Assembly: GCF_001314325.1 (NCBI RefSeq)
Contig: NZ_CP009429.1
Coordinates: 3,968,501-4,032,500, forward strand
Source of the DNA: Sphingopyxis macrogoltabida
GTDB taxonomy: Bacteria > Pseudomonadota > Alphaproteobacteria > Sphingomonadales > Sphingomonadaceae
Length of the DNA stretch: 64,000 nucleotides
Direction of reading: 5' to 3'
The translations under genes were made by a program, and so were the position numbers. The notes under the pieces are model-generated. The model made no database searches and had not been told where the DNA came from. It saw only the letters and a list, made by a program, of their open reading frames with translations. Positions 23,562-32,661 of the stretch are shown one piece after another; the stretch's first letter is position 1; the number at the start of each line of letters is the position of its first letter.

Positions 23562-24509
23562 ATGTCGCTTCCCGATTATGAAGGCTGGGCCTGTTTCGTC
23601 GCGGTCGCCGACGGCGGCAGCTTCACCGCCGCCGCAACCGCGCTCGGCCTCTCCAAGGCGAGCGTGTCGAAAGCGGTGACGCGGCTCGAAGCCTCGCTCG
23701 GCATCACCCTCCTCCACCGCAGCTCGCGCGTCGTGGCGGTGTCGACCGCCGGCGAGGGCCTGCTCGGCGAAGCGCGCGCCATGGTGGCGGCAGCGACCGC
23801 GGCGACCGAAGCGGCGCGCGGCGACCGGGTCGATCTCGCGGGGCCGATCCGGCTCGCGGCGCCGATGAGCTTCGGGATCAAGGTGCTCGGCCCGCCGCTC
23901 GCCGCCTTTCTGGACAGGCATCCGGCGGTCGAGATCGAAGTGCTGCTGAGCGACGCGCGGCACGATCCCGTTGCCGAGGGCATCGACCTGACGCTGCGGA
24001 TTGCGCCGCTCGCCGATTCGAGCCTGCTCGCGCGGACGATCGCGCCGGTCGCCGCGTCGGTGATTGCCAGCCCCGCCTATCTGGAGAAGCACGGCACGCC
24101 GAAACATCCGCTCGAACTGTCGGGACACCGGCTGATCGGTTACGGGCATCGCCAGCGTGCGCTGCCGCTCCATTTCCAGCGCGCGGGCGAAGAGGCGACG
24201 GTGCTGCCGACCGGACCGTTGTTCGCGAACAACGGCGACATCATGGTGCCGCTGATCGTGGCCGGCGGCGGCATCGCAGTGCTCCCCGATTTCATCGCGG
24301 CCGACGAACTGGCGTCGGGCGCGGTCGTCCCGGTCCTTGCGGACTGGTCGTTGCCGCAGTCGCACCTGCACCTGCTGTCGCCGCCGTCGCGGCTCCGCCC
24401 CGCCCGCGTGCGCGCGCTGTCGGACCATCTGGTCGATGTGCTCAAGATCAGTTGCACCGGTGCGCATGAGCGCTTCCTAAAGCAGCATCATGGCATCGAA
24501 AACGGCTGA
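23562..24509 (+). CDS. LysR-family transcriptional regulator
   Basis: A 315-residue LysR protein. The HTH is at about 1-60 (GGSFTAAATALGLSKASVSKAV, shortened: ALGLSKASVSKAVTRLE), then the linker helix, then a periplasmic-binding-like effector domain (GPIRLAAPMSFG onward). The pattern is that of the AaeR/DmlR-like group often paired with quinone reductases or pirins. It is divergent from pirin-azoR-DODA and likely controls them in response to an aromatic or quinone effector. The start lacks a strong ribosome site. Confidence 0.92.
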   Translation: MSLPDYEGWACFVAVADGGSFTAAATALGLSKASVSKAVTRLEASLGITLLHRSSRVVAVSTAGEGLLGEARAMVAAATAATEAARGDRVDLAGPIRLAAPMSFGIKVLGPPLAAFLDRHPAVEIEVLLSDARHDPVAEGIDLTLRIAPLADSSLLARTIAPVAASVIASPAYLEKHGTPKHPLELSGHRLIGYGHRQRALPLHFQRAGEEATVLPTGPLFANNGDIMVPLIVAGGGIAVLPDFIAADELASGAVVPVLADWSLPQSHLHLLSPPSRLRPARVRALSDHLVDVLKISCTGAHERFLKQHHGIENG

Positions 24510-24532
24510 CCGGGGTGTGGCAAATTGGCCGC

Positions 24533-24568
24533 GACTCGTGGAGTTCTGCGGGTTAAATCAAAATTAAC
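24533..24568 (+). promoter_or_regulatory. CtrA box and GANTC site upstream of ctrA
   Basis: TTAA-N7-TTAAC (24553-24568; TTAAATCAAAATTAAC) is an exact match to the known CtrA-binding consensus, about 145 bases before ctrA. A GACTC (24533-24537), a CcrM GANTC methylation site, lies 15 bases before it. Both are known control elements of Caulobacter ctrA; here they suggest autoregulation and control by methylation. Confidence 0.7.
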
Positions 24569-24713
24569 CTTTTCCCTTCATTAGTTTCATGGTTAATGTT
24601 CCGGCAGTCCTGCAACAGGGGTCGGTCGGCGCATTTCCACAGGGTCGCGCGGATGGATCGCGGGATCATCGTGGGAAACAGTCCCAATCGGGATAGAGGT
24701 TAAGGGGTGCCCA

Positions 24714-25421
24714 ATGCGCGTACTGCTGATCGAGGACGAGCCGACGACCGCGAAAGCGATCGACACGATGCTCACCACCGAAGGCTTCAACGTCTATACC
24801 ACCGATCTCGGTGAGGAAGGCCTGGACCTGGGTAAGCTCTATGATTACGACATCATCCTGCTCGACCTGAACCTGCCCGACATGCACGGCTATGACGTGC
24901 TGAAGAAGCTGCGCACCGCGAAGGTGCAGACGCCGGTGCTGATCCTGTCGGGCATTTCGGAAATGGATTCGAAGGTGCGTTCGTTCGGCTTCGGTGCCGA
25001 CGATTATGTCACCAAACCCTTCCACCGCGACGAACTGGTGGCCCGCATCCATGCGGTCGTCCGCCGTTCGAAGGGCCACAGCCAGAGCGTGATCAAGACC
25101 GGCAAGCTGGCGGTCAATCTCGATACCAAGACGGTCGAGGTCGACAGCACCCGCGTGCACCTGACCGGCAAGGAATATCAGATGCTCGAGCTGCTCTCGC
25201 TGCGCAAAGGCACGACGCTGACCAAGGAAATGTTCCTGAACCACCTCTATGGCGGGATGGACGAGCCCGAACTGAAGATCATCGACGTCTTCATCTGCAA
25301 GCTGCGCAAGAAGCTGGCGCTGGCCTGCGGCGGCGAAAATTATATCGAGACGGTCTGGGGCCGCGGCTATGTGCTGCGCGACATCGACGACGACGGCAAC
25401 GAAGTCCGCCGCGTCGCCTGA
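24714..25421 (+). CDS. ctrA: Cell-cycle response regulator CtrA
   Basis: OmpR-type response regulator that in alphaproteobacteria controls cell division, motility and, in some, replication. The receiver domain has the acidic pair in LLIEDEP, the phospho-acceptor D51 ([18 protein letters not shown], shortened: LLDLNLPD) and K-P at YVTKPF. The C-terminal winged helix ends [11 protein letters not shown]. It is 235 residues long. A CtrA box upstream suggests autoregulation, and a strong terminator follows. The C-terminal VRRVA ends near but not exactly in the Caulobacter AA degron. Confidence 0.96.
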   Translation: MRVLLIEDEPTTAKAIDTMLTTEGFNVYTTDLGEEGLDLGKLYDYDIILLDLNLPDMHGYDVLKKLRTAKVQTPVLILSGISEMDSKVRSFGFGADDYVTKPFHRDELVARIHAVVRRSKGHSQSVIKTGKLAVNLDTKTVEVDSTRVHLTGKEYQMLELLSLRKGTTLTKEMFLNHLYGGMDEPELKIIDVFICKLRKKLALACGGENYIETVWGRGYVLRDIDDDGNEVRRVA

Positions 25422-25450
25422 CACAGCATCCTATCGAAACAAACGGGGGA

Positions 25451-25484
25451 ACCGGCGCGGAGCGATCCGCGCCGGTTTTCCTTT
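25451..25484 (+). terminator. Rho-independent terminator of ctrA
   Basis: An 11-bp perfect stem ACCGGCGCGGA / TCCGCGCCGGT with a GCGA tetraloop, then TTTTCCTTT. It starts 29 bases after the ctrA stop. Confidence 0.9.
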
Positions 25485-25510
25485 GTCCGGCGTAAACGCA
25501 TGCGGCTTGT

Positions 25511-26011
25511 TCAGTGCCGTTTCCAGCTATCATTCCGGGGCGACACGCCGAGCGTGAGCCCCGGCCGGCGCGCCGAGAGTCGGGGTGCGGGGACGATCTG
25601 GAATTCGGCCTTGCTGTCGGTGGTCGTCAAACCGTCGCCCTGCGCACCGCGCAGGCGTGCGGTGTCGATCGCCCGGTCGGTCTCGATGCCGAACCGCCGG
25701 TCCTGGACCCAGCGGACCGTTCCAGGCATCGGGTCGTGGCCGGGCAGGATTATCGTCATTCGCTCGCCGATCTGCAGCATATGCGGGCCCTGCCCGCCGA
25801 TACCGGTCTGCGAGACATTGCGGATCGTGACGTCGAACCGGCCAAGCCGCGCACAGCCAAGCTCCGCCTTGACCAGACGCGACTGGCGCGGCTGGCGTTG
25901 GTCGGCGGCGGCCGGCGAGTCGGTCTCGGCCCCAGGATCTGGCATGGGCGACCCAAATGCTGCCCCCCGGCATCCCACTCCGGGCGGTGACGATGGTCCC
26001 GTCCGCCGCAT
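25511..26011 (-). CDS. PilZ domain protein
   Basis: A protein of up to 166 residues with one PilZ-like domain: DQRQPRQSRLVKAELGC, FDVTIRNVSQTGIGG, and MTIILPGHDPMPGTVRWVQD. The RxxxR and NxSxxG motifs (RQPRQSR, NVSQTG) fit cyclic di-GMP binding. Both ends are Pro/Arg-rich and probably disordered. The start at 26011 lies near a weak promoter-like TATAAC; an internal ATG at 25945 is an alternative. It lies between ctrA (convergent) and sdhA (same strand, upstream). Confidence 0.78.
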   Translation of the reverse strand: MRRTGPSSPPGVGCRGAAFGSPMPDPGAETDSPAAADQRQPRQSRLVKAELGCARLGRFDVTIRNVSQTGIGGQGPHMLQIGERMTIILPGHDPMPGTVRWVQDRRFGIETDRAIDTARLRGAQGDGLTTTDSKAEFQIVPAPRLSARRPGLTLGVSPRNDSWKRH

Positions 26012-26072
26012 TAGCAGCGGAAGGTAAATTTTCGTTATAGATGTTCGGTCATGATTTGGCGGCGGCCGGCGC

Positions 26073-26108
26073 CAAACGCGATCGGGCCCCGGCTTTCGCC
26101 GGAGCCCG
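26073..26108 (-). other. GC hairpin downstream of sdhA
   Basis: GGGC-CCCGGC and GCCGG-AGCCC form an imperfect hairpin about 30 bases after the sdhA stop. There is no T-run on the minus strand, so intrinsic termination is uncertain. Confidence 0.35.
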
Positions 26109-26134
26109 AGAAAAATAGACCGTTCCGCGGCGCC

Positions 26135-27937
26135 TTAGTAAACGCGCGCCTTCGGCTTGATATATTCGACGTCGTCGGACAGCGTATATTCGTGAACCGG
26201 ACGGTAATCGAGCTTCACGCCGCCGCCCTTGCCACCCCAGCCGTCGAACCAGCTGATCGTGTGCTTCATCCAGTTCGGATCGTCGCGGTTCGGGAAATCC
26301 TCATGCGCATGCGCGCCGCGGCTTTCCTTGCGGTTGTACGCCGAATGCATCGTCACCGTCGCCTGCGCGATCAGATTGTCGAGCTCGAGCGTCTCGATCA
26401 GGTCGGTGTTCCAGATCAGGCTGCGGTCGGTGACGTGGACGTCGTTCATCCGCTGGTAGGTCTTGGCGAGCTTTTCCTTGCCTTCGGCCATCAGCTCGTC
26501 GGTGCGGAACACCGCGGCATGCTGCGACATGGCGCGCTGCATCTCGGTCCGGATTTCCGCGGTCGGCGAACCACCGCTCGCGTTGCGGAAATGATCGAGA
26601 CGGCCGAGCGCGAGGTCGGCGCTGTCCTTCGGCAGCGCGGCCTGCGCCGCGCCGGGCTTGATCAGTTCCTTGAGGCGATGCCCCGTCGCGCGGCCGAAGA
26701 CGACAAGGTCGATCAGGCTGTTCGAGCCGAGGCGGTTAGCGCCATGGACCGACACGCACGCGGCTTCGCCGACCGCGAACAGGCCGGGGACGACGGTGTC
26801 GGGGCCGTCCTTGCCCAGCGTCACGACTTCGCCGTGATAGTTACAGGGGATGCCGCCCATATTGTAATGGACCGTCGGCACGACCGGCAGCGGCTGGCGC
26901 GTCAGGTCGACGCCCGCGAAAATCTTGCCGCTTTCGGTGATCCCCGGCAGGCGCTCGGCGAGCACCGCGGGATCGATATGGTCGAGGTGCAAGTAGATAT
27001 GGTCGTTGTGCGGCCCGACGCCGCGGCCTTCGCGGATTTCGAGCGCCATTGAGCGCGACACGACGTCGCGCGACGCAAGGTCCTTCGCCGACGGGGCATA
27101 GCGTTCCATGAACCGCTCGCCTTCGCTGTTGGTCAGGTAACCGCCCTCGCCGCGCGCGCCTTCGGTGATCAGCACGCCCGCGCCATAAATGCCGGTCGGG
27201 TGGAACTGCACGAACTCCATGTCCTGCAGCGGCAAGCCGGCGCGCAGCACCATGCCCCCGCCATCGCCGGTGCAGGTGTGCGCCGAAGTCGCAGTGAAAT
27301 AGCAGCGGCCGTAGCCGCCCGTCGCGAGCACGACGGCCTGCGAACGGAAGCGGTGGATGCTGCCATCCTCCATGCACAGCGCAATCACGCCGCGGCACGC
27401 GCCGTCTTCCATGATCAGGTCGAGCGCGAAATATTCGATGAAGAAGTCGGCGTCATACTTCAGGCTCTGCTGATAAAGCGCATGGAGCATCGCGTGGCCG
27501 GTACGGTCGGCCGCGGCGCAGGTGCGCTGCACCGGCGGGCCCTCACCCATATTCTGCATATGGCCGCCGAACGGACGCTGGTAGATCGTCCCGTCCTGAT
27601 TGCGGCTGAAAGGCACGCCGGCATGTTCGAGTTCGTAGACCGCCGCCGGTGCCTCGCGCACCATATATTCGATCGCGTCCTGATCGCCGAGCCAGTCGGA
27701 CCCCTTGACGGTGTCGTACATGTGCCACTGCCAATGGTCGGGGCTGTTGTTGCCGAGCGAGGCGGCGATGCCGCCCTGCGCCGCGACGGTATGGCTGCGG
27801 GTCGGGAACACCTTGGTGATGCACGCGGTCTTGAGGCCGGCTTCGGCACTACCCATCGTGGCGCGCAGGCCCGAGCCACCGGCGCCGACGACGACGGTGT
27901 CGTACACATGGTCGATGATCTTGTACGCTTCGGTCAT
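26135..27937 (-). CDS. sdhA: Succinate dehydrogenase flavoprotein subunit
   Basis: Catalytic subunit of succinate dehydrogenase (complex II), oxidising succinate in the TCA cycle. The FAD site [12 protein letters not shown], the flavin-binding His in [10 protein letters not shown], the substrate region ([19 protein letters not shown]) and the C-terminal capping part are complete. It is 600 residues from the ATG at 27937, one base past the sdhD stop. The iron-sulfur gene sdhB does not follow; a PilZ gene does, so sdhB must lie elsewhere. Confidence 0.96.
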   Translation of the reverse strand: MTEAYKIIDHVYDTVVVGAGGSGLRATMGSAEAGLKTACITKVFPTRSHTVAAQGGIAASLGNNSPDHWQWHMYDTVKGSDWLGDQDAIEYMVREAPAAVYELEHAGVPFSRNQDGTIYQRPFGGHMQNMGEGPPVQRTCAAADRTGHAMLHALYQQSLKYDADFFIEYFALDLIMEDGACRGVIALCMEDGSIHRFRSQAVVLATGGYGRCYFTATSAHTCTGDGGGMVLRAGLPLQDMEFVQFHPTGIYGAGVLITEGARGEGGYLTNSEGERFMERYAPSAKDLASRDVVSRSMALEIREGRGVGPHNDHIYLHLDHIDPAVLAERLPGITESGKIFAGVDLTRQPLPVVPTVHYNMGGIPCNYHGEVVTLGKDGPDTVVPGLFAVGEAACVSVHGANRLGSNSLIDLVVFGRATGHRLKELIKPGAAQAALPKDSADLALGRLDHFRNASGGSPTAEIRTEMQRAMSQHAAVFRTDELMAEGKEKLAKTYQRMNDVHVTDRSLIWNTDLIETLELDNLIAQATVTMHSAYNRKESRGAHAHEDFPNRDDPNWMKHTISWFDGWGGKGGGVKLDYRPVHEYTLSDDVEYIKPKARVY

Positions 27938-27938
27938 C

Positions 27939-28346
27939 TTACATTCCCCCCGGAGCGAGCCCGGCGGCGGGCGCAAGCACGATGCGGACGATCGCGAAGA
28001 TGCCATAGGCAGCCCCGCCGATCGCGTAGAAATTCAAAAGGACGAGCGCGAGCAGGCGCGTCCCGTCGCCGTGGACATAATCCTCGATCAGCACCTGCAG
28101 GCCGAGGCGAAGGTGCCAGAAGACGCTGACCACCATCAGGATCAGCGCCAGCGCGACCGTCGGGTTCGACGCCCAGCGCACGACCGCGCCATGGTCGGTC
28201 ATCGGCAGGCGCAGGAACGAGACGAAGAGGAAGCCGACAAGCAGGATGTTGCCGAGCGCGGTCAGGCGCTGCTGCAGCCAGTGGTGCGAACCATGGTGCG
28301 ACGAGCCGAGCCCGCGTACCCGGCCGAGGCGCGTTCCGTTACCCAT
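27939..28346 (-). CDS. sdhD: Succinate dehydrogenase membrane anchor, SdhD
   Basis: The smaller membrane anchor of complex II, 135 residues with three TM helices (about 27-47, 58-82 and 100-124). It helps hold haem b and forms part of the quinone site with SdhC. The His-rich N-terminus ([13 protein letters not shown]) matches alphaproteobacterial SdhD, as does [19 protein letters not shown]. It overlaps the sdhC end by eight bases, so the two are coupled. Confidence 0.9.
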   Translation of the reverse strand: MGNGTRLGRVRGLGSSHHGSHHWLQQRLTALGNILLVGFLFVSFLRLPMTDHGAVVRWASNPTVALALILMVVSVFWHLRLGLQVLIEDYVHGDGTRLLALVLLNFYAIGGAAYGIFAIVRIVLAPAAGLAPGGM

Positions 28347-28788
28347 TGAGCGCCTCCTTGAAGATATAGAGCCAGGTCACCGCGGTCGCGAGCAGCGCGC
28401 CGAGGATGACGACGGTCGACCACAGCTTGTTCGTCTTGAGCTCGTACCCCGCGCCGGTGTCGAGGACGAGGTGGCGCAGGCCCGAGAAAAGATGCTGGAA
28501 AAAGGCCCAGGTCAACCCGATCAGCACGACCTTGCCGAGGATGTTGGTGATCAGGTGGAACGTGCCCGCCTCGGGGCTGGGATCGTGCCAGACGCAGGCA
28601 ATGAAGGCGGCATAGGCGTCGGGGCCGGCGGCAAGCGCGCCGAGCCACCAGAGGAACATCAGCGCGCCGACGATCGCAAGACCGTCGCCGCTGACGCGGT
28701 GGAGGATCGAGGTGGCCATCGCGGGCCCCCATTTATACACCTGCAGGTGCGGGGCGCGCGGACGCGCACTCGGTTCGTTGCCAGCCAT
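28339..28788 (-). CDS. sdhC: Succinate dehydrogenase cytochrome b556 subunit
   Basis: Larger haem-b anchor of complex II, 149 residues, three TM helices. The family marks are SILHRVSGDGLA (about 27-38) and the haem-ligand stretch HLFSGLRHLVLDTG. AGGAC lies before the ATG. It opens the leftward sdhC-sdhD-sdhA operon. Confidence 0.93.
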   Translation of the reverse strand: MAGNEPSARPRAPHLQVYKWGPAMATSILHRVSGDGLAIVGALMFLWWLGALAAGPDAYAAFIACVWHDPSPEAGTFHLITNILGKVVLIGLTWAFFQHLFSGLRHLVLDTGAGYELKTNKLWSTVVILGALLATAVTWLYIFKEALNG

Positions 28789-28950
28789 ATCAGCCCTGTC
28801 CTGACTCTAAACGGTCGATGCGGTGCCGGTAAGCCCTCCTGCCACGATATGCAATTGCCTTAAGTCCATCTTGTCGAGATTGGGGCGAAGACGAAGACGA
28901 TCGCGCGGCCATCATGACGCACGGCTGGAAGCTGCCATTGCTTCGCGCAG

Positions 28951-28977
28951 GAAAAAGGGCGGCACAGGGCCGCCCTT
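28951..28977 (-). terminator. Terminator upstream of sdhC
   Basis: On the minus strand AAGGGCGGC, a 5-base loop, GCCGCCCTT then TTTCC gives a perfect 9-bp stem with a T-run. It ends the transcript of the small gene at 29044-29277 and insulates the sdh operon. Confidence 0.8.
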
Positions 28978-29043
28978 CGAATCCCTCCGTCAGGGGGACG
29001 ACGCATGTCCAATCCACGCGCTGTCAGCGCGCGGGGAAATGCG

Positions 29044-29277
29044 TCACTTGATCTTGCCGCGGTTCGCGTAGAGCAGCGCGGCGATCACCGCTGCCGACCC
29101 GATGCCGAGACCCGCCGCCGCCGCCGTTTTCCAGCCGCGCTTGCCCTTCGCGGCGTCCTTGTCGGCCGCTTCGGTGGCTTCGGCTGCCTCGCGCTGCTGC
29201 TGACGCTCGCGCGCGGCGCGGATCACTTCATTCTCTTCTTCCTCATCCTGCGGGGGAGGCGGCACCTGGTCGGTCAT
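29044..29277 (-). CDS. Small hypothetical tail-anchored membrane protein
   Basis: A 77-residue protein: an acidic, Glu/Gln-rich N-terminal half (PPPPQDEEEENEV, RERQQQREAAEATE), a basic patch (AKGKRGWK) and one C-terminal hydrophobic helix (about 52-70) ending in ANRGKIK. This looks like a small single-span inner-membrane protein. It lies 20 bases after ald and is followed by a strong terminator, so the ald-orphan pair may be one transcript. Function unknown. Confidence 0.7.
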   Translation of the reverse strand: MTDQVPPPPQDEEEENEVIRAARERQQQREAAEATEAADKDAAKGKRGWKTAAAAGLGIGSAAVIAALLYANRGKIK

Positions 29278-29297
29278 CGGGTCTTCTGTCCTTGTTG

Positions 29298-30413
29298 TCA
29301 GGCGAGCGCCTGATCAACAGGCACATAATCGGTTCCGATCGCTTCCGCTACGGCTTCGAACGTCACCTTACCATTCCAAACGTTCAAACCCTGCGCAAGA
29401 TGCATGTCGCGCTTCAAAGCCTCTTTCCAGCCGAGGTCGGCGATGCGCAGTGCGTGCGGCAGGGTGACGTTGTTGAGCGCATAAGTGCTGGTGCGCGCGA
29501 CGCCGCCCGGCATGTTGGCGACCGCATAATGCACGATGCCGTCGACGACATAGGTCGGTTCGGCGTGCGTCGTCGCGTGGCTGGTCTCGAAACAGCCGCC
29601 CTGGTCGATCGCGACGTCGACGAGCACCGACCCGGCCTGCATCGTGCCGAGCATCTCGCGGCTGACCAGCTTCGGCGCCTCGGCGCCGGGGATCAGCACC
29701 GCGCCGATGACGAGGTCGGCCTCGGCGACGCATTCGGCCAGGTTGGCGCGGTTCGAAAAGCGCGTCTTGGCGCGCGATTCGAAGAAGGTGCCGACGCGTT
29801 CGAGCACTTCGGGATCGCGGTCGAGGATGGTGACGTCGGCGCCGAGGCCCGCCGCCATCTGCGCCGCGTTGAAGCCGACGACGCCGCCGCCGATCACCGT
29901 GACCTTGCCCGGCGCGACGCCGGGAACGCCGCCGAGCAGGACGCCGCGGCCGCCATGCGCCTTTTCGAGCGCGGTAGCGCCGGCCTGGATCGACATGCGG
30001 CCCGCGACCTGGCTCATCGGCTTCAGGAGCGGCAGGCCGCCGTGCGGGCTGGTGACGGTTTCATAGGCGATGCACACCGCACCCGATTTCATCAGGTCGC
30101 GCGTCTGCTCGGGATCGGGCGCGAGGTGGAGATAGGTATAGAGGATCTGCCCTTCGCGGAGCATCGCGCGCTCGACCGCCTGCGGTTCCTTGACCTTCAC
30201 GACCATTTCGCAAGTGGCGAAGATTTCCTCGGCGGTCTGGACGATCTCGGCCCCCGCTTCGACATAATAGCGGTCGTGCGCGCCGATGCCTGCGCCGGCG
30301 CCGGTCTGGACGAGCACGCGGTGGCCGTGGACGACGAGTTCGCGCGCGCTTTCGGGGGTCAGGCCGACGCGATATTCGTGGTTCTTGATTTCCTTGGGGG
30401 TGCCGATGATCAT
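29298..30413 (-). CDS. ald: Alanine dehydrogenase
   Basis: NAD-dependent oxidative deamination of alanine to pyruvate and ammonia. The family start [20 protein letters not shown], the substrate Lys in VVKVKEP, the catalytic His in YLHLAPD, and the NAD-binding [15 protein letters not shown] are seen. It is 371 residues from the ATG at 30413, with GGAG nine bases before it. It is divergent from an Lrp/AsnC regulator, the usual arrangement in which alanine or another amino acid induces ald. Confidence 0.95.
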   Translation of the reverse strand: MIIGTPKEIKNHEYRVGLTPESARELVVHGHRVLVQTGAGAGIGAHDRYYVEAGAEIVQTAEEIFATCEMVVKVKEPQAVERAMLREGQILYTYLHLAPDPEQTRDLMKSGAVCIAYETVTSPHGGLPLLKPMSQVAGRMSIQAGATALEKAHGGRGVLLGGVPGVAPGKVTVIGGGVVGFNAAQMAAGLGADVTILDRDPEVLERVGTFFESRAKTRFSNRANLAECVAEADLVIGAVLIPGAEAPKLVSREMLGTMQAGSVLVDVAIDQGGCFETSHATTHAEPTYVVDGIVHYAVANMPGGVARTSTYALNNVTLPHALRIADLGWKEALKRDMHLAQGLNVWNGKVTFEAVAEAIGTDYVPVDQALA

Positions 30414-30536
30414 GCTTCGCTCTCCATTGCCAAGCCGCCGCTCGCGCACTGCCGCGATGCCGGCGATCTTATGGACGCGATATAGCAGAACCATGGTGCG
30501 AGGTGCTTGCATATCGTCGTTCGTTTCGCGACAAGG

Positions 30537-30555
30537 ACGCGCGATTTTTGCGCGT
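30537..30555. promoter_or_regulatory. Inverted repeat in the ald/Lrp divergent region
   Basis: ACGCGC, the spacer GATTTTT, then GCGCGT: a 6-bp dyad with an AT-rich centre, 20 bases before the regulator start. Lrp-type proteins favour dyads with AT-rich middles, so this is a candidate AldR operator. Confidence 0.45.
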
Positions 30556-30574
30556 AATCGGCATTGGACGCACA

Positions 30575-31048
30575 ATGATTGATCGAATCGACATAAAGCT
30601 CCTCAACTTGCTGCAACGGCACGGCCCGCGCCCCGCCGCCGAACTGGGCGAAGCGGTCGGCCTGTCTGCCTCGGCATGCCATCGGCGCATCCGCGCGCTC
30701 GAAACCGCGGGGATCATCACCGGTTACACCGCGCGGCTGGCGCCGGACCGCATCGGGCTCGGCCTCGACGTGTTCGTCGACATCAGCCTGACGTCGCAGA
30801 GCGAGGAGGCGCTCAACGCGTTCGAAAGCGCGGTCCGCAGCTATGACGAGATCCTCGAATGCCAGCTCATGTCGGGGGCGTCGGACTATCGGCTCCGCGT
30901 CGCGGCGCGCAGCGTCGCCGACTTCGACCGGCTGCACCGCCAGTGCCTGTCGCGCCTGCCCGGTGTCGCGGCGATGCACAGCGCCTTCACCCTGCGCACG
31001 ATCAAGGCGTTCGAGGGCTATCCGGTCCGCGCCGCCGACGGGCGCTAA
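30575..31048 (+). CDS. Lrp/AsnC-family transcriptional regulator
   Basis: A 157-residue Lrp-type regulator: N-terminal HTH (IDIKLLNLLQRHGPRPAAELGE, shortened: LGEAVGLSASACHRRIRALE) and the C-terminal RAM domain (RIGLGLDVFVDISL, SGASDYRLRVAARSVADF). The start at 30575 was taken because the domain begins there. It is divergent from ald and is most likely its amino-acid-responsive activator. A 33-bp-stem palindrome begins four bases after its stop. Confidence 0.92.
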   Translation: MIDRIDIKLLNLLQRHGPRPAAELGEAVGLSASACHRRIRALETAGIITGYTARLAPDRIGLGLDVFVDISLTSQSEEALNAFESAVRSYDEILECQLMSGASDYRLRVAARSVADFDRLHRQCLSRLPGVAAMHSAFTLRTIKAFEGYPVRAADGR

Positions 31049-31052
31049 GTCT

Positions 31053-31134
31053 CCGGCACCGGCCCGCTTCCCCACCCGGCCTCCCTTACGATAGTAACCT
31101 AGGGAGGCCGGGTGGGGGAGCGGGCCGGTGCCGG
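31053..31134. repeat. Long near-perfect inverted repeat after the Lrp gene
   Basis: Arms 31053-31085 and 31102-31134 are reverse complements over 33 bases with one G/T-type mismatch. The 16-base loop holds its own small dyad TTAC-GATA-GTAA. The loop and the adjoining GGGAGGCCGGG and AGCGGGC blocks match the repeat at 9771-9881, so it is a second member of that family. It sits just past the stop of the Lrp regulator and ends 132 bases before the chemotaxis receptor gene. Confidence 0.85.
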
Positions 31135-31265
31135 TCTCTTCGAAAAAACGGACGCTGGTTAACGGCGAATTTACCCGGCCCGCAGCATATCCCGGTTACG
31201 AGTTTCGCGGACCAATGCGGGCGGCAGATCCGCGCCTCCGCGCGCGATCGACGAGGGCACGGGAT

Positions 31266-32618
31266 ATGGTGAAGGAAAATCCGATTCATAAGCAGCAGAT
31301 CGACCCCGTGTTGATGGTCGAACGCTTCCCCTTCTACGATCTCGACGGAAGCCTCGCCGCCGATGCCATGGAAATCCACGGCATCATCGCCGGGCGCGAA
31401 GAAAGCATCGCGCGCGCCTATTGGGACAGCTTCAACGCCCTGCCGTCCATCGAGCGCAAGGTCGAGGGCGAGCTTCTCCATTCCTATATCAAAGGCAGCA
31501 CGCGCCATACCGAGGCGAAATATCGCGATGCCGCCGGGCAGGAAGTCGCGACGATCGCTTGCCAGAACACGCATATGGCGCGGCGCGTCAAACTGCCGCT
31601 CGCGTCGGTGCTGTCGTGCATGGCCGAGAGCCAGCGCCTGACGATCGAATATGTGGTGGCGGCGTGCAGCGGCGATGCCGAACGCATCGTCCGGCTGACC
31701 AGCGCGATCAACCGCCTCGGCCTGCTCGAATATGACGTCATGCAGCGCTATGCGAAAAAGCTCGACCGCGCGGTCATATCGGCCGAGCGCCAGTCGCTCG
31801 CGGGCGATTTCGACCGCTCGATCGCCTCGCTGGTCCAGGACACCGACGGGGTGCGTCAGCAGCTCGCCAAACAGGCCGCATCGGCCGACCACGCCGCAAA
31901 GGATATGATCGCCAAGACCAGCGAAGTCGCCGCAGCGTCCGAACAATCGGCGATGGCGATGCGCGAAGCGGCGTCGACCGCCGCGGGACTGATCCGCGCG
32001 ATCGAGGATGCGCGGAGCGAGGTCGAAGCATCGGCGAGCGTCGCAACGCGCGCCTCCGAACAGGCGGGCGAAGCGGTCGCGATGTCCGAAACGCTGTCGC
32101 ACCATGCGCAGTCGATCGAATCGATCCTCGGCCTGATCCGCGAGATTGCGGGCCAGACCAACCTGCTGGCGCTCAACGCGACGATCGAAGCGGCGCGCGC
32201 CGGCGAATCGGGCCGCGGCTTTGCCGTCGTCGCGCAGGAGGTCAAAAGCCTCGCCAATGAAACCGCACGCGCGACCGACGATATTGCGGGCAAGATCACC
32301 GCGATCCAGCAGGCGACGCGCGGGTCGGTCAGTGCCAACCAGTCGATCCAGGCGACGATCGTCGAAGTCCAGCAATCGGCGCGGCGCATCCAGCACGCGA
32401 TGGACGCGCAGGCGCAGACGGTCACCTCGATCACCGCGGCGGTCGACGAAACTGCGCTCGCCGCCGACAGCATGTCGTCGACGATCGCCAGCATCCGCAA
32501 CGATTCGGGCATGGTCGCGAGCGAGATCAGCGTGCTCAGCAACGAATTCGCCAAAATGGGCGCGCGGCTCCAGTCGCTCGAACAGGCGGCGAGCGAGTTC
32601 AGCCGCAGGGTGGCGTAA
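31266..32618 (+). CDS. Soluble globin-coupled methyl-accepting chemotaxis protein
   Basis: A 450-residue cytoplasmic receptor with no TM helix. Residues about 10-165 look like a globin-coupled sensor domain: all helical, with H103 in [14 protein letters not shown] in the place of the proximal haem His of HemAT (IxxxHxRIGL). Residues 190-450 are a coiled-coil signalling domain with the hairpin tip [20 protein letters not shown] and [16 protein letters not shown]. By family knowledge it would sense oxygen or a related gas and signal to CheA. The start at 31266 gives a direct lead into the globin. Overall similarity to known globins is low, so haem binding is unproven. Confidence 0.82.
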   Translation: MVKENPIHKQQIDPVLMVERFPFYDLDGSLAADAMEIHGIIAGREESIARAYWDSFNALPSIERKVEGELLHSYIKGSTRHTEAKYRDAAGQEVATIACQNTHMARRVKLPLASVLSCMAESQRLTIEYVVAACSGDAERIVRLTSAINRLGLLEYDVMQRYAKKLDRAVISAERQSLAGDFDRSIASLVQDTDGVRQQLAKQAASADHAAKDMIAKTSEVAAASEQSAMAMREAASTAAGLIRAIEDARSEVEASASVATRASEQAGEAVAMSETLSHHAQSIESILGLIREIAGQTNLLALNATIEAARAGESGRGFAVVAQEVKSLANETARATDDIAGKITAIQQATRGSVSANQSIQATIVEVQQSARRIQHAMDAQAQTVTSITAAVDETALAADSMSSTIASIRNDSGMVASEISVLSNEFAKMGARLQSLEQAASEFSRRVA

Positions 32619-32661
32619 CGCCAAGCTAGCGCGGTCCCCTGGACGGCTCTATGGCGGAGCC

